This document shows, one piece after another, positions 32,732 to 42,624 of a stretch of DNA of 64,000 nucleotides (positions are counted from its first letter, which is position 1; every line of letters begins with the position of its first letter). The notes beneath the pieces were generated by a model. The model searched no databases, was not told where the DNA came from, and was given only the letters and a program-made list of their open reading frames with translations. Source of the DNA: Batillaria attramentaria (taxonomy: Eukaryota > Mollusca > Gastropoda > Batillariidae); assembly GCA_018292915.2 (NCBI GenBank), contig JACVVK020000198.1, positions 1,061,001-1,125,000 on the forward strand, in the 5' to 3' direction. A program made the position numbers and the translations under genes.

Positions 32732-33150
32732 TTTTACGAGTTTGGCTACCGTAGGTACTCTGCGGTCGGAGACAATAATTATACGTGTCCCAAAGGTAGA
32801 GCGGCAGTACTGCAGTGACCATTTCAAGCGTAAGAAGTCAGCAACGTTTGTTGTCTACTCTGGGATGATTGTGCTCTGGTTGTCGGCTCGAAGTCCTGGG
32901 GCTTCTGCAGCGCTATGTATTGGCGATTATCGGTTGATGGAGTGGACCTAATACAGGGTTACTGGCCCCTTCCTGTATTTGCATGTTTCCGGTGTAAACA
33001 ATTTCCCGACTTACAGTGCAGCACCGAGTAAAAAGGCTGGTGACAAGGGTGACAAAACAGCGAAGAAGTCTTAGCCGAAGGTCTTGTTGAAAAGAACTGA
33101 CAGAAGCAGACCAGCAAGGAAGGACAAACCAGTTCTGCCCATTTAACAGG

Positions 33151-33322
33151 GTGGGTGGGTGGGAGTTTGGGGGTTTAACGTCCTTTTCCACCATATACGG
33201 GTGATATGAAAGACGGGGCATTGATGAAAAAGCCAGCAGAAATATTTGGCCCCAGCCGGGATACGAACTCACGACCCGAGCATCAGAAGTCCAACGCTAT
33301 CATTCGGCCACCCCGGCTCCCC
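33151..33322 (-). mobile_element. S1 SINE, full length
   Basis: Complete tail, body, B box (ATACGAACTC in minus sense) and head. It joins R1 copy 2 directly at its head end. Confidence 0.9.
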
Positions 33323-33480
33323 GCACACCAGTAGGAGCCACTTTAAGCCACTATTACGCAAGGCTTCTATTCTGCCTTCCCCGCCAGGCCTGAGACCACT
33401 GTAGAATTGCATAATAATGGCTTGAAGTGGCTTCTAGTGATCTGAAGATTTCAAGTCAAACTGCGATTTTTGCATGGGCT
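33323..33480. repeat. Dispersed repeat R1, copy 2
   Basis: Matches 22-178 across about 155 bp and abuts an S1 SINE, as copy 1 does. Confidence 0.7.
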
Positions 33481-33482
33481 TT

Positions 33483-34120
33483 TTAAGAGTTCAACCCAGA
33501 ACCAACCAGTCAGCCAGCCAACCAATCACCCATCCAAATTTTTTTTTTCCTGTGCCTCTGACTGTATGTGCAAAAAGGTACCGAGCGATTTGTCACTGCC
33601 AGATGTGCAGACTGATTTCGGTCGTTCTCTCTTTTTTCTTTTTCTTTTTTTCTCGCCAAGTGCTTATAATTACTTGCACTATTTGCACTAGGCATCCCTC
33701 CAATCCCTCAACGCCACCCCCAGCCCCCCCCCCCCCATCCCCTCCCCCCCCACTCCGCCCCTTCTTCTCAGTTATTCCCTGAGTAAGTATAGTACTGAGG
33801 TCAATCCCTTTGGCCACCAACCGCTAGAACTGCTCGGTCTTTGAGTAACTTAGCGACACCCAAACCTCTAATTTACCATCATCTCCATCTGGTGTGGTGC
33901 CACATAAACCTTGCCAGAGCCCTGTACCATGTAATTGTATTCCTTTTAGGGGACGCTGTCCTTTCTTTACTGTCGTAATTTCCGGTGAAGGATGAGACTC
34001 CGCGGGTACGTCACGACAACTCCGTAATCGACCTTAGACCCTGCTTACTTCTTCTGCTCTGGGCCTCTTCTACGAAGGTATTCCAGAGTAGGTCTGGTGA
34101 CCTGTGTTAGTATAAAAAGG
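33483..34120. other. No recognisable feature
   Basis: T-rich and C-rich runs (33540, 33720-33760); otherwise unremarkable. Confidence 0.4.
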
Positions 34121-34174
34121 TGCAACATCAACCAGTTCTGGGGCATCTTACATACAGATGGCTACACCAGACTT

Positions 34175-34450
34175 GTTATCATATATTCATCTTGAACGTT
34201 CGTTGTGTAAGGCAATCGTCAATTGAAGAGAAAGACTGCACCTGTGAATCAGCTCCACGGACCCATTTGCATATCCTGCAGTCCTGCCCCCTCTTCCATG
34301 AAGCAAGGCCAGGGTACAGGCCCAATGGAGCAACGCTGGCAGAAAAAAAAAAAAAAAAAACCTGGGGCTCCAAGACGGACCCACTCAATACCACAGACTT
34401 TAACACCACCACCAACCTAGCCATCTGAGACAGAACCCAGGAAATGCAGA
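34175..34450 (+). pseudogene. LINE C-terminal fragment with zinc-knuckle-like motif
   Basis: The frame reads CTCESAPRTHLHILQSCPLF and ends TTNLAI before a stop. C-x-C-x7-H-x4-C spacing with HILQSCPL is typical of C-termini of jockey-like LINE proteins. The endonuclease and RT domains are missing. A run of about 18 A (34343-34360) sits inside. The S1 SINE at 34458 follows at once. Confidence 0.6.
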
Positions 34451-34457
34451 AGAAGAG

Positions 34458-34633
34458 GGTGGGTGGATGGGTGGGAGTTAAACGACCTTTTCCACCACGT
34501 ATGGGTGATATCAAAGACGGGGCAACGAGAAAAGACCAGCACAAACATAATTATGGCCCTAGCCAGGATTCTAAGTCACCACCCGAGCATTGAAAGTCCA
34601 ACGCTCTACCATTCGATTATCCCGGCTCCCCGC
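34458..34633 (-). mobile_element. S1 SINE, full length
   Basis: Tail, body, diverged B box and intact head (CGCTCTACCATTCG in minus sense). Confidence 0.88.
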
Positions 34634-34639
34634 AAATCG

Positions 34640-35830
34640 AGAAGCAAACTAGTAAATATGAAACCAGGACGCAAAGAAGGTTTCGAGTTTTCTTGTCGCC
34701 AAAGGCTGATTTAGACCATGTCTGCACACCTGCGGTCTGTCTCGCTTGTTTTTTTTTTTTTCTCTCGGCCGTATTCGATACGCCAAGTTGTTACAAGTGG
34801 TTGAAAATCAGCTCGACTGAAATCTGAAACCGGTTTGTGTTCGCGAAGGCCTGATGGACCCTGGGTCGAGTGTGAAATGACCTTAATATCTCGGTCGAGA
34901 TGTGTCACGCGTGAAGGACATAAAGCATGCTTGGTCATCAAGTGTGCACGTTAAAATAACGCTATGTACAGATACCATGGATAGCTGACGGACAAACAAA
35001 CGTTCCCCAAAGGAGAAGCGGGGGGGCGGGGGGGGGGGGGGGGGTCGGGGTGGGAGTGGGGGGGGGGGGGGGCTGTCCGCCACGCACGTTTCGTGGAAGA
35101 GTTCTATAAATGAACCAGCAATCCAGCCGCTTCGCCGCAAAACAAGTCGTTAGGGCAATACTACGCTGACGCGAGTCTTCTCGTTGGTAGTCTGTCATGT
35201 TATATCTTGACACACGTGACTGTTTTTGATGCACGGGTTAGGCGAATGCGGCGAAACGTTTCCCACAATGGTGTACGCCAGACAAGCGTATCGAGACTTT
35301 AAAGATCCGGCAGGCAGGGGACTCGGTATAAAAACAACGACAAGCCATTCAAGCAAGAAAGCGGCGCTTTAAAAAATTGCTGTGCGGGAACTTCCTCCCT
35401 GAGAGGGGCAAGCCCTCCTGTCCAGTATCGTGGGACAGAATGATATCGATATATCACTGATAACCATAAAGATCGGTTGATGTAACACACAGTTCACACA
35501 TCGGTACGGATTCAGCGTTTGAGAGGAATCTATGGGCGATATGTAAGTGGACGATTTGTTAAACTCTGACGCTGACAGGGGCTAAATCCTGAGCATTCTA
35601 GCACCTCGTTTTTCTTCTGCACCTAAAGACATGTCCTGATGTACGGACCCTACCCCATTCAAGATTGTGAGGTCAGCGTGACACAAAACAGCTACAGAAA
35701 ATGCGCGCAATGGGGAGGGGGGAGGGGTGTAGACCCCTTTCTTTGTAAAACTTGCCCACACCAGAGCAGATAATTATGTACACATTTGAAAATATACCAG
35801 ACCGCTGACAGCTTTCACATTATTCACAAC
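34640..35830. other. No recognisable gene
   Basis: Poly-G block at about 35018-35072. Rest unrecognised. Confidence 0.45.
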
Positions 35831-35831
35831 T

Positions 35832-36037
35832 TTCACTTTAAGGGTGGAGGGTGGGTAAGTGTTTGGCAGTTTAACGTCCTTTTCCACCACGTATGGGTGA
35901 TATCTAAGACAGGGCAACTGACGAGAAAAAGGGCCAGCACAAGTATGCGGCCCCAGCCCTGATTCGAACTCACAACCCGGGCGTTGAAAGTCCAACAATC
36001 TACCATTCGGATATCCCGACTCCCTCATTCACTTTAA
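35832..36037 (-). mobile_element. S1 SINE with 10-bp TSD
   Basis: Element 35842-36027 between TTCACTTTAA (35832-35841 and 36028-36037). The right TSD overlaps the TTAA of the adjacent MITE. Confidence 0.88.
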
Positions 36038-36287
36038 CCCTTTCCACGCTGACGCTACCATCATACGTCTGGCACCAGCTGCCTGGATCCCGTGGGAACA
36101 TTGCACCGTGTGGGTCATATGGTTTTATATTTCGGGGACGTGTTGCTTAAACGGTGTACTCTGCTTCGATAATAATATCACTTTCCGCGAGAAACCAAGG
36201 AAACCTGCCAACAGACACGTTCCTAAGGGAAGTAAAATATAAACCAACTGTTCCGACGATAGTCGTAGCTCGGCTCGAAAGAGTTAA
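36034..36287. mobile_element. R4 TTAA MITE, intact copy
   Basis: TTAACCCTTTC at the left end and GAAAGAGTTAA at the right end are near-perfect inverted repeats with TTAA target sites. About 254 bp and no ORF. A piggyBac-type non-autonomous element by structure. A split relative is at 22852-23235. Confidence 0.65.
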
Positions 36288-36289
36288 AA

Positions 36290-37366
36290 TATACAAACTA
36301 ATAATACGCAGACTTGAGACGGCACCTTTTAGGCTGCTTCCTTTAGCTCCAGTTCACTCACACCCCAAGAAGTAAGTCTGTTAATGTCTTTTGAAGAAGG
36401 ATACTCGTGATTGAATCCCGTGCCAGACATCAGGAGTCTTTACACGAATACGTTCAGCCAGCATCCTTCACTTGAAAGCACATCTCAATAGCTGCATTGG
36501 ATAGATCACTTGACATCTAAGGCAGCTTATTTTTAGCTTTGGAATTCTGGTTAAAGATTCGTGTCAAAAGCCTGCCAGTGGTAAGGTCGATTTGCCAGTC
36601 AAAAACTTGAAACTGAAATTTGAAATTTGACCTGTTTTCTGATTGGCTGAAAGTATTCTCTCCGGTGAGTTCTGTTGTTTTACGTTTCAGCCCAATGGTC
36701 CAATTTTTGTTTGTTTGTTCGTTTGAGGATTTAAAGTCTTTTTTTTTTCACCGCATACGAGTGATATCGAAGACAGGGACACGTTCAAGCAGCACAGGTA
36801 TCTGATTTGAATTCACGGCCCGAGCATTGCTAGGTGTCCAAACCTAATCTGCAAAATATCAAAGGCTTGATGATAGAGTCACGTGATCTGTCGGGCTGTT
36901 GCGTGTCCTTCCCGAGCCCTCATCACAGCGAGCTGCAATTAAACTGAAAATAGTGCCAGACATTCTGTTCCGTGCAGACGCATACAGCCGCATTAGGAAA
37001 GGGAAAAAGGATTCTGGATGGTTCACAGCAAAGTCTAGCGCGGCTACTGCTCCGAAAGACGACAAGACATGAAACAAAAAAAGCCTGTTGCCCACGCGAT
37101 AGGATGGGCTATTTCACGACAAATCGACCCGACTACAGGAGGTTTATTTTCACTTCTTTTCTTGATGTTTCCGCTTTTCTAATTACGAGTATAATAAGGT
37201 GGGCGATGCCTACAGGTATCTGCGGGAAGTTATATATACGGTTCATTTCTTTGCAAAGAATAGGGTTGATTTGATGAATCTAGGACGTCTGCGGAACTTC
37301 ATGGTCTAAGAGTCATTGTAAAGGCAGACGGATATTAAGAGAGGGTGGGTGTGGGTGTTTGGGCGG

Positions 37367-37370
<4 letters not shown>
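36290..37370. other. No gene; a decayed SINE
   Basis: An old S1-like copy lies at 36722-36840 (GAGTGATATCGAAGACAGGG, ATTTGAATTCACGGCCCGAG). Micro-remnants of an S1 tail lie at 37340-37368. Confidence 0.5.
36722..36840 (-). mobile_element. S1 SINE, strongly diverged
   Basis: Tail motif, GATATCGAAGACAGGG and B-box-like TTGAATTCAC are recognisable. One of the oldest copies in the window. Confidence 0.6.

Positions 37371-37400
<30 letters not shown>
37371..37400. repeat. (GA)n at 3' side of LINE-A
   Basis: Pure GA run directly joined to the TTTCA-repeat tail of the minus-strand LINE-A. Confidence 0.95.
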
Positions 37401-37403
<3 letters not shown>

Positions 37404-40400
37404 GAAATGAAATGAAATGAAATGAAATGAAATGAAATTTATTCCAGAGGGCCATGCCCCTTTTGGAAGGGGGAGATGCACATGCAACAATAGTTTCCAG
37501 ACAAACTCACAAAGTACTTGAATACGAACGTTAAACAACGTTTGTAGAACGGCATAATCTATCAAACTATTCAAAGCGTACTCAGACTTTTATCTTTATG
37601 AGATGAGACTCTTACAGCTCTAAAGCTTCAAGACTCAGCCGTTGCTCCTAAACATGTCTACATAACTGAACCCTGTACATCAAGATAAAGATTATATCTG
37701 CAGACTAGTTGTCATTTTATCTCAGGATAGAGTTGTTTCACGCGACTTAAAGGCATAATACAAAAATAGGCACATATTCTTAATAGTGTCTGTATTTCTA
37801 GAAGCGAATAGCATCGCCAATCTGAAAGCATTTGGGTTTGCGTAAAATTTCTTTGCAATGAAGCGTTTTCTTAAGCCATTGAAGAAAGGGCAACATAGAA
37901 CAAAATGTACTTCATCCTCTACATCATCGCCGCAAAGGTTGCACATTAAGTCCTGTGGTCCATGCCTTTTATACCTATACGAATGTACAGCAATGTCAGA
38001 AATACCAAACCGAAACTTGGTCATGATGTACTTGAAATGCCTGTCAGTATCAATACTCAGGTATAAAGGGTCAATGTTTACATCTGTGCAGAACGTTTTG
38101 TAGAACTGAAACCTCTCACTCTCACTCACATGCTCGTTCCATTCTTGCCATCTGTTATCTATCAGTCTTTGTTTAAACTCACGCAAAAATTCTTTCTTCC
38201 TTCCCACACCTTGCTCCATCCACACAAAGCCAAACCCATGTTTGAACAGGCACATTCTCACATGCGATGCCCAAGTTTGTCTGCCCCGCTCATCCTGGTC
38301 TCGAAGCATCAAATAGGCTTTTTTCGGTAACCTTTCATCTGGCATTTGTAAAATCTTGAACCAATAACGAATGGTGTTAAGGGCGAGGGTTATCGTTACT
38401 GGGTATCTATTTAGTTCTTTGTACACTAAGTCATTTGGAGTCCTCTGCGCCACCCCCAGTAGCGTCTTCAGAGCAAAAAGATGGACCTTTTCACAGTTCG
38501 ATGCTGCTTTATCCAGACCCCAGACTTCAGAACCGTACTGCATGATGGGGAATATTTAAGTATCAAAAAGCTTCAAGACAACTTCAGTCGAATGATTATT
38601 ATAACTACGTAACCTGTGCATAATATACAACAAAGCTCTTTTTGCTTTACAAGCCAGGTCTCTGCAAGCAGCATCAAAACTGAGACGTGTTGTGAAGAAG
38701 ATGCCTAAGTATTTGTAAGCATTGACAACTGGCATTATCTGACTGTCAAACACCCATCTTTCCCTTGCACCTAAGTAACCCCCATTTCTGAAGACAACAA
38801 TATTGCTTTTGTCAAGGTTTACCTTTAAAGACAAAGAGCGGGCAGAGCTCTGTAGGTTGTTTAACTGGGTTTGTAGACCAATAGGCGTTTCCGAGAGTAA
38901 GACCACATCATCTGCCAGAAGCAGAATGAACAGTTCAAGGGCGTCTGACGAAGAAAAGATAACTCCATGCCTGCCCTTTTGTATCACATCTAATGCCAGC
39001 TCATTGATAAAGAGGGAACATAGGATCGGACTGCACGCATCCCCTTGTTTCAAACCAGAGGTGCAATTAATGGTCTGAGTAAGCTCAGATCCACAACTAA
39101 TTCTTGCCTTTACACTCGCGTACATACTTTTAATACATCTGAAGAGTCTCCCTTTTATCCCATTCTTCAACAATACTGGCCAAAGCAGATTCCTACTGAT
39201 AGTATCGAAACATTTCTGAAAATCGATGAATGCGACATATAGTTTTTTGAAGTTTCTGAGCTGTTTTTGAACACATGCAAGAAGGGTGAAAATATGATCC
39301 ACAGTGGAATAGCGCCGCTTAAACCCAGCCTGCATTTCTCCTGTAATATTGTTCTCCTCTACCCAGGCCTGAAGGCGGCTGTTAATAATGGACCCATACA
39401 CCTTGCTACTGACGTCACATAGACTGATACCCCGGTAGTTACTAGGGTCGTTTACGTCCCCTTTCTTGTGCAGAGGAAGGATGACAGATTCAGTCCAGTT
39501 AACAGGGAAGATGCCTTTTTCAAATAACGCATTCAAAAACTTAACAAGAAAAGGCGATGTGAAGTCCTGTGCATACTTTAGTAATTCTCCAATGATTCCG
39601 TCTGGTCCACTTGATTTTTTAGGTTTTATTTTTCTCAAAGCAAGGAGAACCTCTTCTTTAGTAATAGGGCGGTTAAATGCTAAATCGTTCTCATCAGACC
39701 GGTCATCATCTACGTCTTCATCTATGGGGTTAACGTCTACCTCCAACAGCGCTTTGAAATACTCATACCATTGTTCCACTCCAATTTGATTTCTGACAGC
39801 TTTTCGTTTTGGAATCATTTTATGGACCGTATCCCAGAATTCCCTTTGTTTTTTCACCGCACCCATCAAAGTGTCAACCATCCCTTTATTATACTCTTTT
39901 CTCTTGAGTAACTGTAAGTGTTTGTATTCGCGCCTTGTTTTACAATAAGCCTCCCTGTCTACAGCTTTTAGTGAACGTCGAAATTTCTTAAGCAGTTTTC
40001 TGACTAGCTTTCTTTTGTTTTTACATTCAACATCAAACCATACATTCTTCATATTCCTGCCACTCACACATACACGCCTCTTCATGCACTCTGCAGCCGC
40101 TTTCAGACACTCATTGAACATGTTAAGAGCATCATTAACATTTTGCCCGATCAAATTGATAGCCTCGTTAAGCTTTATCCGGAGCGAGTCTGACTGCAAG
40201 TTAGTCTTGAAAGTATCATGGTGATCTGAACTCCAGACAAACTTATCAACAAAAACTGATTCATTTTCCGTGCCTTTAACTTTTGCCTGCTCATTGCAGA
40301 GCTTAAGCGTCAGTACCACTGGCATGTGATCACTTTCCTCGCGGTCACACACAGATAGCCGACAGTCGTCCCAAACAATTAGCAGCAGATCTCTTGACAT

Positions 40401-40943
40401 GATAAAATAATCATCTACACTCGCCCCAGAATCATTCAGGAACGTGTAGCGGCCTTCGAGGTCGCCATAACACATTCCATTCATGATACAGAGGTTCAAA
40501 GAGGTGCACATACTAAGAAGAGATTTGCCAAAACTGTTTATAACAGTGTCTTGAGATTGTCTAAGCACGTCAGACCCGCTTTTGAAAAGCGTATCGAAAG
40601 GATTATCCGTCGTGATATCTTGAGCCACATTCGATGTGCGAGCATTTAGATCCCCTGTTATGATAATATGGTAATCATGATCTAGCATTGCATTGTCAAT
40701 CAGACAGTTTTCTAACAGTGAAATGCCATCACCGTCCAACCCCATGTGTGGATAGTAATTAGAGCCCTCAGGCGGCACATATGCACAGACGAATAATACG
40801 TCTTTGTCTAAACCAAACAAACTTTTGTCAAGAACAAACATAAGAAAAAAGCCACTTGAGACAGTAATTTCACGGACAAAGGGTAGTAACTCGTGTCTGA
40901 TCAAGCACACTACACCGCCCGATGGCCTGCCAGCTGACAGTTT

Positions 40944-40946
<3 letters not shown>
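37401..40946 (-). mobile_element. LINE-A, an EN-RT LINE inserted in (GA)n
   Basis: In sense orientation: a 5'-truncated endonuclease, RT, C-terminal zinc knuckle, a 3' UTR of about 285 bp, GGAATAAATTTCA and a (TTTCA)n tail. Both ends join (GA)n on the plus strand: 37371-37400 at the 3' end and 40947-40995 at the truncated 5' end. The insertion therefore lies inside one microsatellite. Clade not assigned. Confidence 0.85.
37722..40946 (-). pseudogene. LINE-A endonuclease-reverse transcriptase, one in-frame stop
   Basis: Frames of 784 and 273 codons lie in the same phase and are separated by a single TAA at 38556-38558. The product begins inside the endonuclease: GRPSGGVV is read just upstream of the first start-like codon, then GDLNA and SDH. 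The RT follows, with FIDFQKCFD, GLKQGDACSP and LADD (the usual FADD varies to LADD). The C-terminal part has CNLCGDDVEDEVHFVLCC, a C-x2-C-x8-H zinc knuckle. The missing N-terminal endonuclease residues and the stop mean that this copy cannot make a full protein. The otherwise open frame shows that it is young. Confidence 0.85.

Positions 40947-40995
<49 letters not shown>
40947..40995. repeat. (GA)n between LINE-A and H4
   Basis: Nearly pure GA tract. It is both the 5' flank of LINE-A and the 3' flank of the next LINE fragment. Confidence 0.95.
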
Positions 40996-41000
<5 letters not shown>

Positions 41001-41258
41001 AATGACAATCCTTTATTTTCCAACGGTAGAATATTTTGGCCAAAAGGCCAGTTTGCAACCTTGCCGCTGCTAGACTACAGTACGAGAGTAAAAGTAAGCT
41101 TAGGCTTATACATATTACAGACATTTAAAACTGAAACACAAGAAGGCAGAGAATAAGCATAATATCTAAAATAGATGGCAAAGATAACCAAGAAAACAGA
41201 AGTGATTAAAGTTAATGCAAACTAACATGATTATGTAAATATGTACATGCTGGGTGTT

Positions 41259-41259
<1 letters not shown>
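40996..41259 (-). mobile_element. LINE 3' fragment with hairpin module (H4), in (GA)n
   Basis: Minus sense: AGCAGCGGCAAGG, a loop, CTACCGTTGG, AAAATAAAGG and an ATTGTC tail, with about 190 bp of UTR upstream. (GA)n lies on both sides. Confidence 0.75.
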
Positions 41260-41313
<54 letters not shown>

Positions 41314-41318
41314 GAGAT
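41260..41318. repeat. (GA)n between H4 and H5
   Basis: GA tract with two CAG interruptions. Confidence 0.95.
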
Positions 41319-41447
41319 TAAAATAACTTTATTTGAAAACGGTGGAAATTTTGCTCTTGCGACCAATTTTCAAACTTGCCGTTTTGTAAAACAAACAAAC
41401 AAATAACAAAAAGCCCAAAATGATCGATCATTCTTAAGACTGGAACA

Positions 41448-41448
<1 letters not shown>
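41319..41448 (-). mobile_element. LINE 3' fragment with hairpin module (H5), in (GA)n
   Basis: Same subfamily as 10494-10634: AACGGCAAGTTTGAAAATTGG, CCACCGTTTTC and AATAAAG are shared. Only about 130 bp long, bounded by (GA)n on both sides. Confidence 0.78.

Positions 41449-41490
<42 letters not shown>
41449..41490. repeat. (GA)n between H5 and H6
   Basis: GA tract. Confidence 0.95.
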
Positions 41491-41492
<2 letters not shown>

Positions 41493-41788
41493 ATGACAAT
41501 GACAATGACAATGATCTTTTAGTTTTCAACGGTAAAGCTATTGGCACAGTTACCATTTCCAAACTTGCCGTTGCTACTCTAAATTTCAAAAGAGAGGAAG
41601 AAAGAAAGAACAAAATTCAAGCAACCTAAACAAACAAACAAGCAAGCAATGACAATCACCAAGCAGACAACCAAGTATATAAACCAAAACGCAACGGAAT
41701 AAGAGGCTACATGTATCTATGTTCACACAAAGTAAAAAAAAAATTAAAGAAGTTCAAACAAAGAAAGGAAAGGAAAAAAATTACAAAA

Positions 41789-41792
<4 letters not shown>
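41491..41792 (-). mobile_element. LINE 3' fragment with hairpin module (H6), in (GA)n
   Basis: Minus sense: AGCAACGGCAAG, a loop, TTTACCGTTG, then a TTGTCA-repeat tail. Fragment of about 300 bp with (GA)n at both ends. Confidence 0.72.

Positions 41793-41861
<69 letters not shown>
41793..41861. repeat. (GA)n at 5' side of H6
   Basis: About 68 bp of pure GA. Confidence 0.95.
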
Positions 41862-41862
<1 letters not shown>

Positions 41863-41930
41863 TTCACCTTGTTAGAAGGCACTTGAGAGACAAAAGCGTA
41901 AGAGTATCGGCTTGACGTTGCTGTCCAGGT

Positions 41931-42103
41931 GCGTGGGGGTGAGTGTTTTGGGAGTTTAACGTCCTTTTCCAACACGTATGGGTGACATCAAAGATGGGGC
42001 GACGAGAAAAAAAGGCCCGCACAAGTATTTGGTCCCAGCCGGGATTCGAACTCACGACCCGAGCATTTAAACGCTAGCGCTCTACTATTCGGCTATCCCT
42101 GGA
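41931..42103 (-). mobile_element. S1 SINE, full length
   Basis: All S1 modules present: tail, GGGGCGACG body, AGCCGGGATTCGAACTC and head. Confidence 0.88.
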
Positions 42104-42465
42104 TATTGAGAGAGAAGACGAGGCGTATTACATTTTCTTGTCTCAGAAAACGCCAGTGAAACTGTCAAAGACAGACACCCACACCCGTTTTTCAAGTCTG
42201 ACATTTAAGAGATCCAAAAACCGCGGAACCCATCTAAAGATAGATGCGCCTGTATTTCTTTTAGCGAAAATTGAACCTACGCTATTTACCTTTGGTCTCT
42301 TTGAAATTCCAATAATACCTTTGTCTGGAGGGTTAAAAAAGGGAATCTGAATCACATCCTCTCGTAAACTACCTACAGTCACGCAAGTGTCTTGTCCATA
42401 GTCTTGTGTATGGGTCAAAAACGCTATCATTACGTTCGTTCTACTTATATTTCTCTCAGTCCAGG
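42104..42465. other. No recognisable feature
   Basis: Unique-looking DNA. Confidence 0.4.
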
Positions 42466-42620
42466 GAAGTCGGGAGGATCAGCTCAGTGGTGGAAGGTCG
42501 GACATGAGACTGGAAGGTCAAAGGTTCGAATCCCGGTCGAGAGCGCCAGAATTGTGTTCCGCTTTTTTCCCCCAGTGCTCCCGACTTTGTGATTAAACAT
42601 CGCTTTGGACGAAAGTTGTT
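42466..42620 (+). mobile_element. Second SINE type, tRNA-like head
   Basis: GATCAGCTCAGTGGTGGAAG (A-box-like) and GGTTCGAATCCCGG (B box) followed by about 75 bp of unrelated body. Different from S1. Single copy in the window, so low certainty. Confidence 0.45.
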
Positions 42621-42624
42621 TAAT

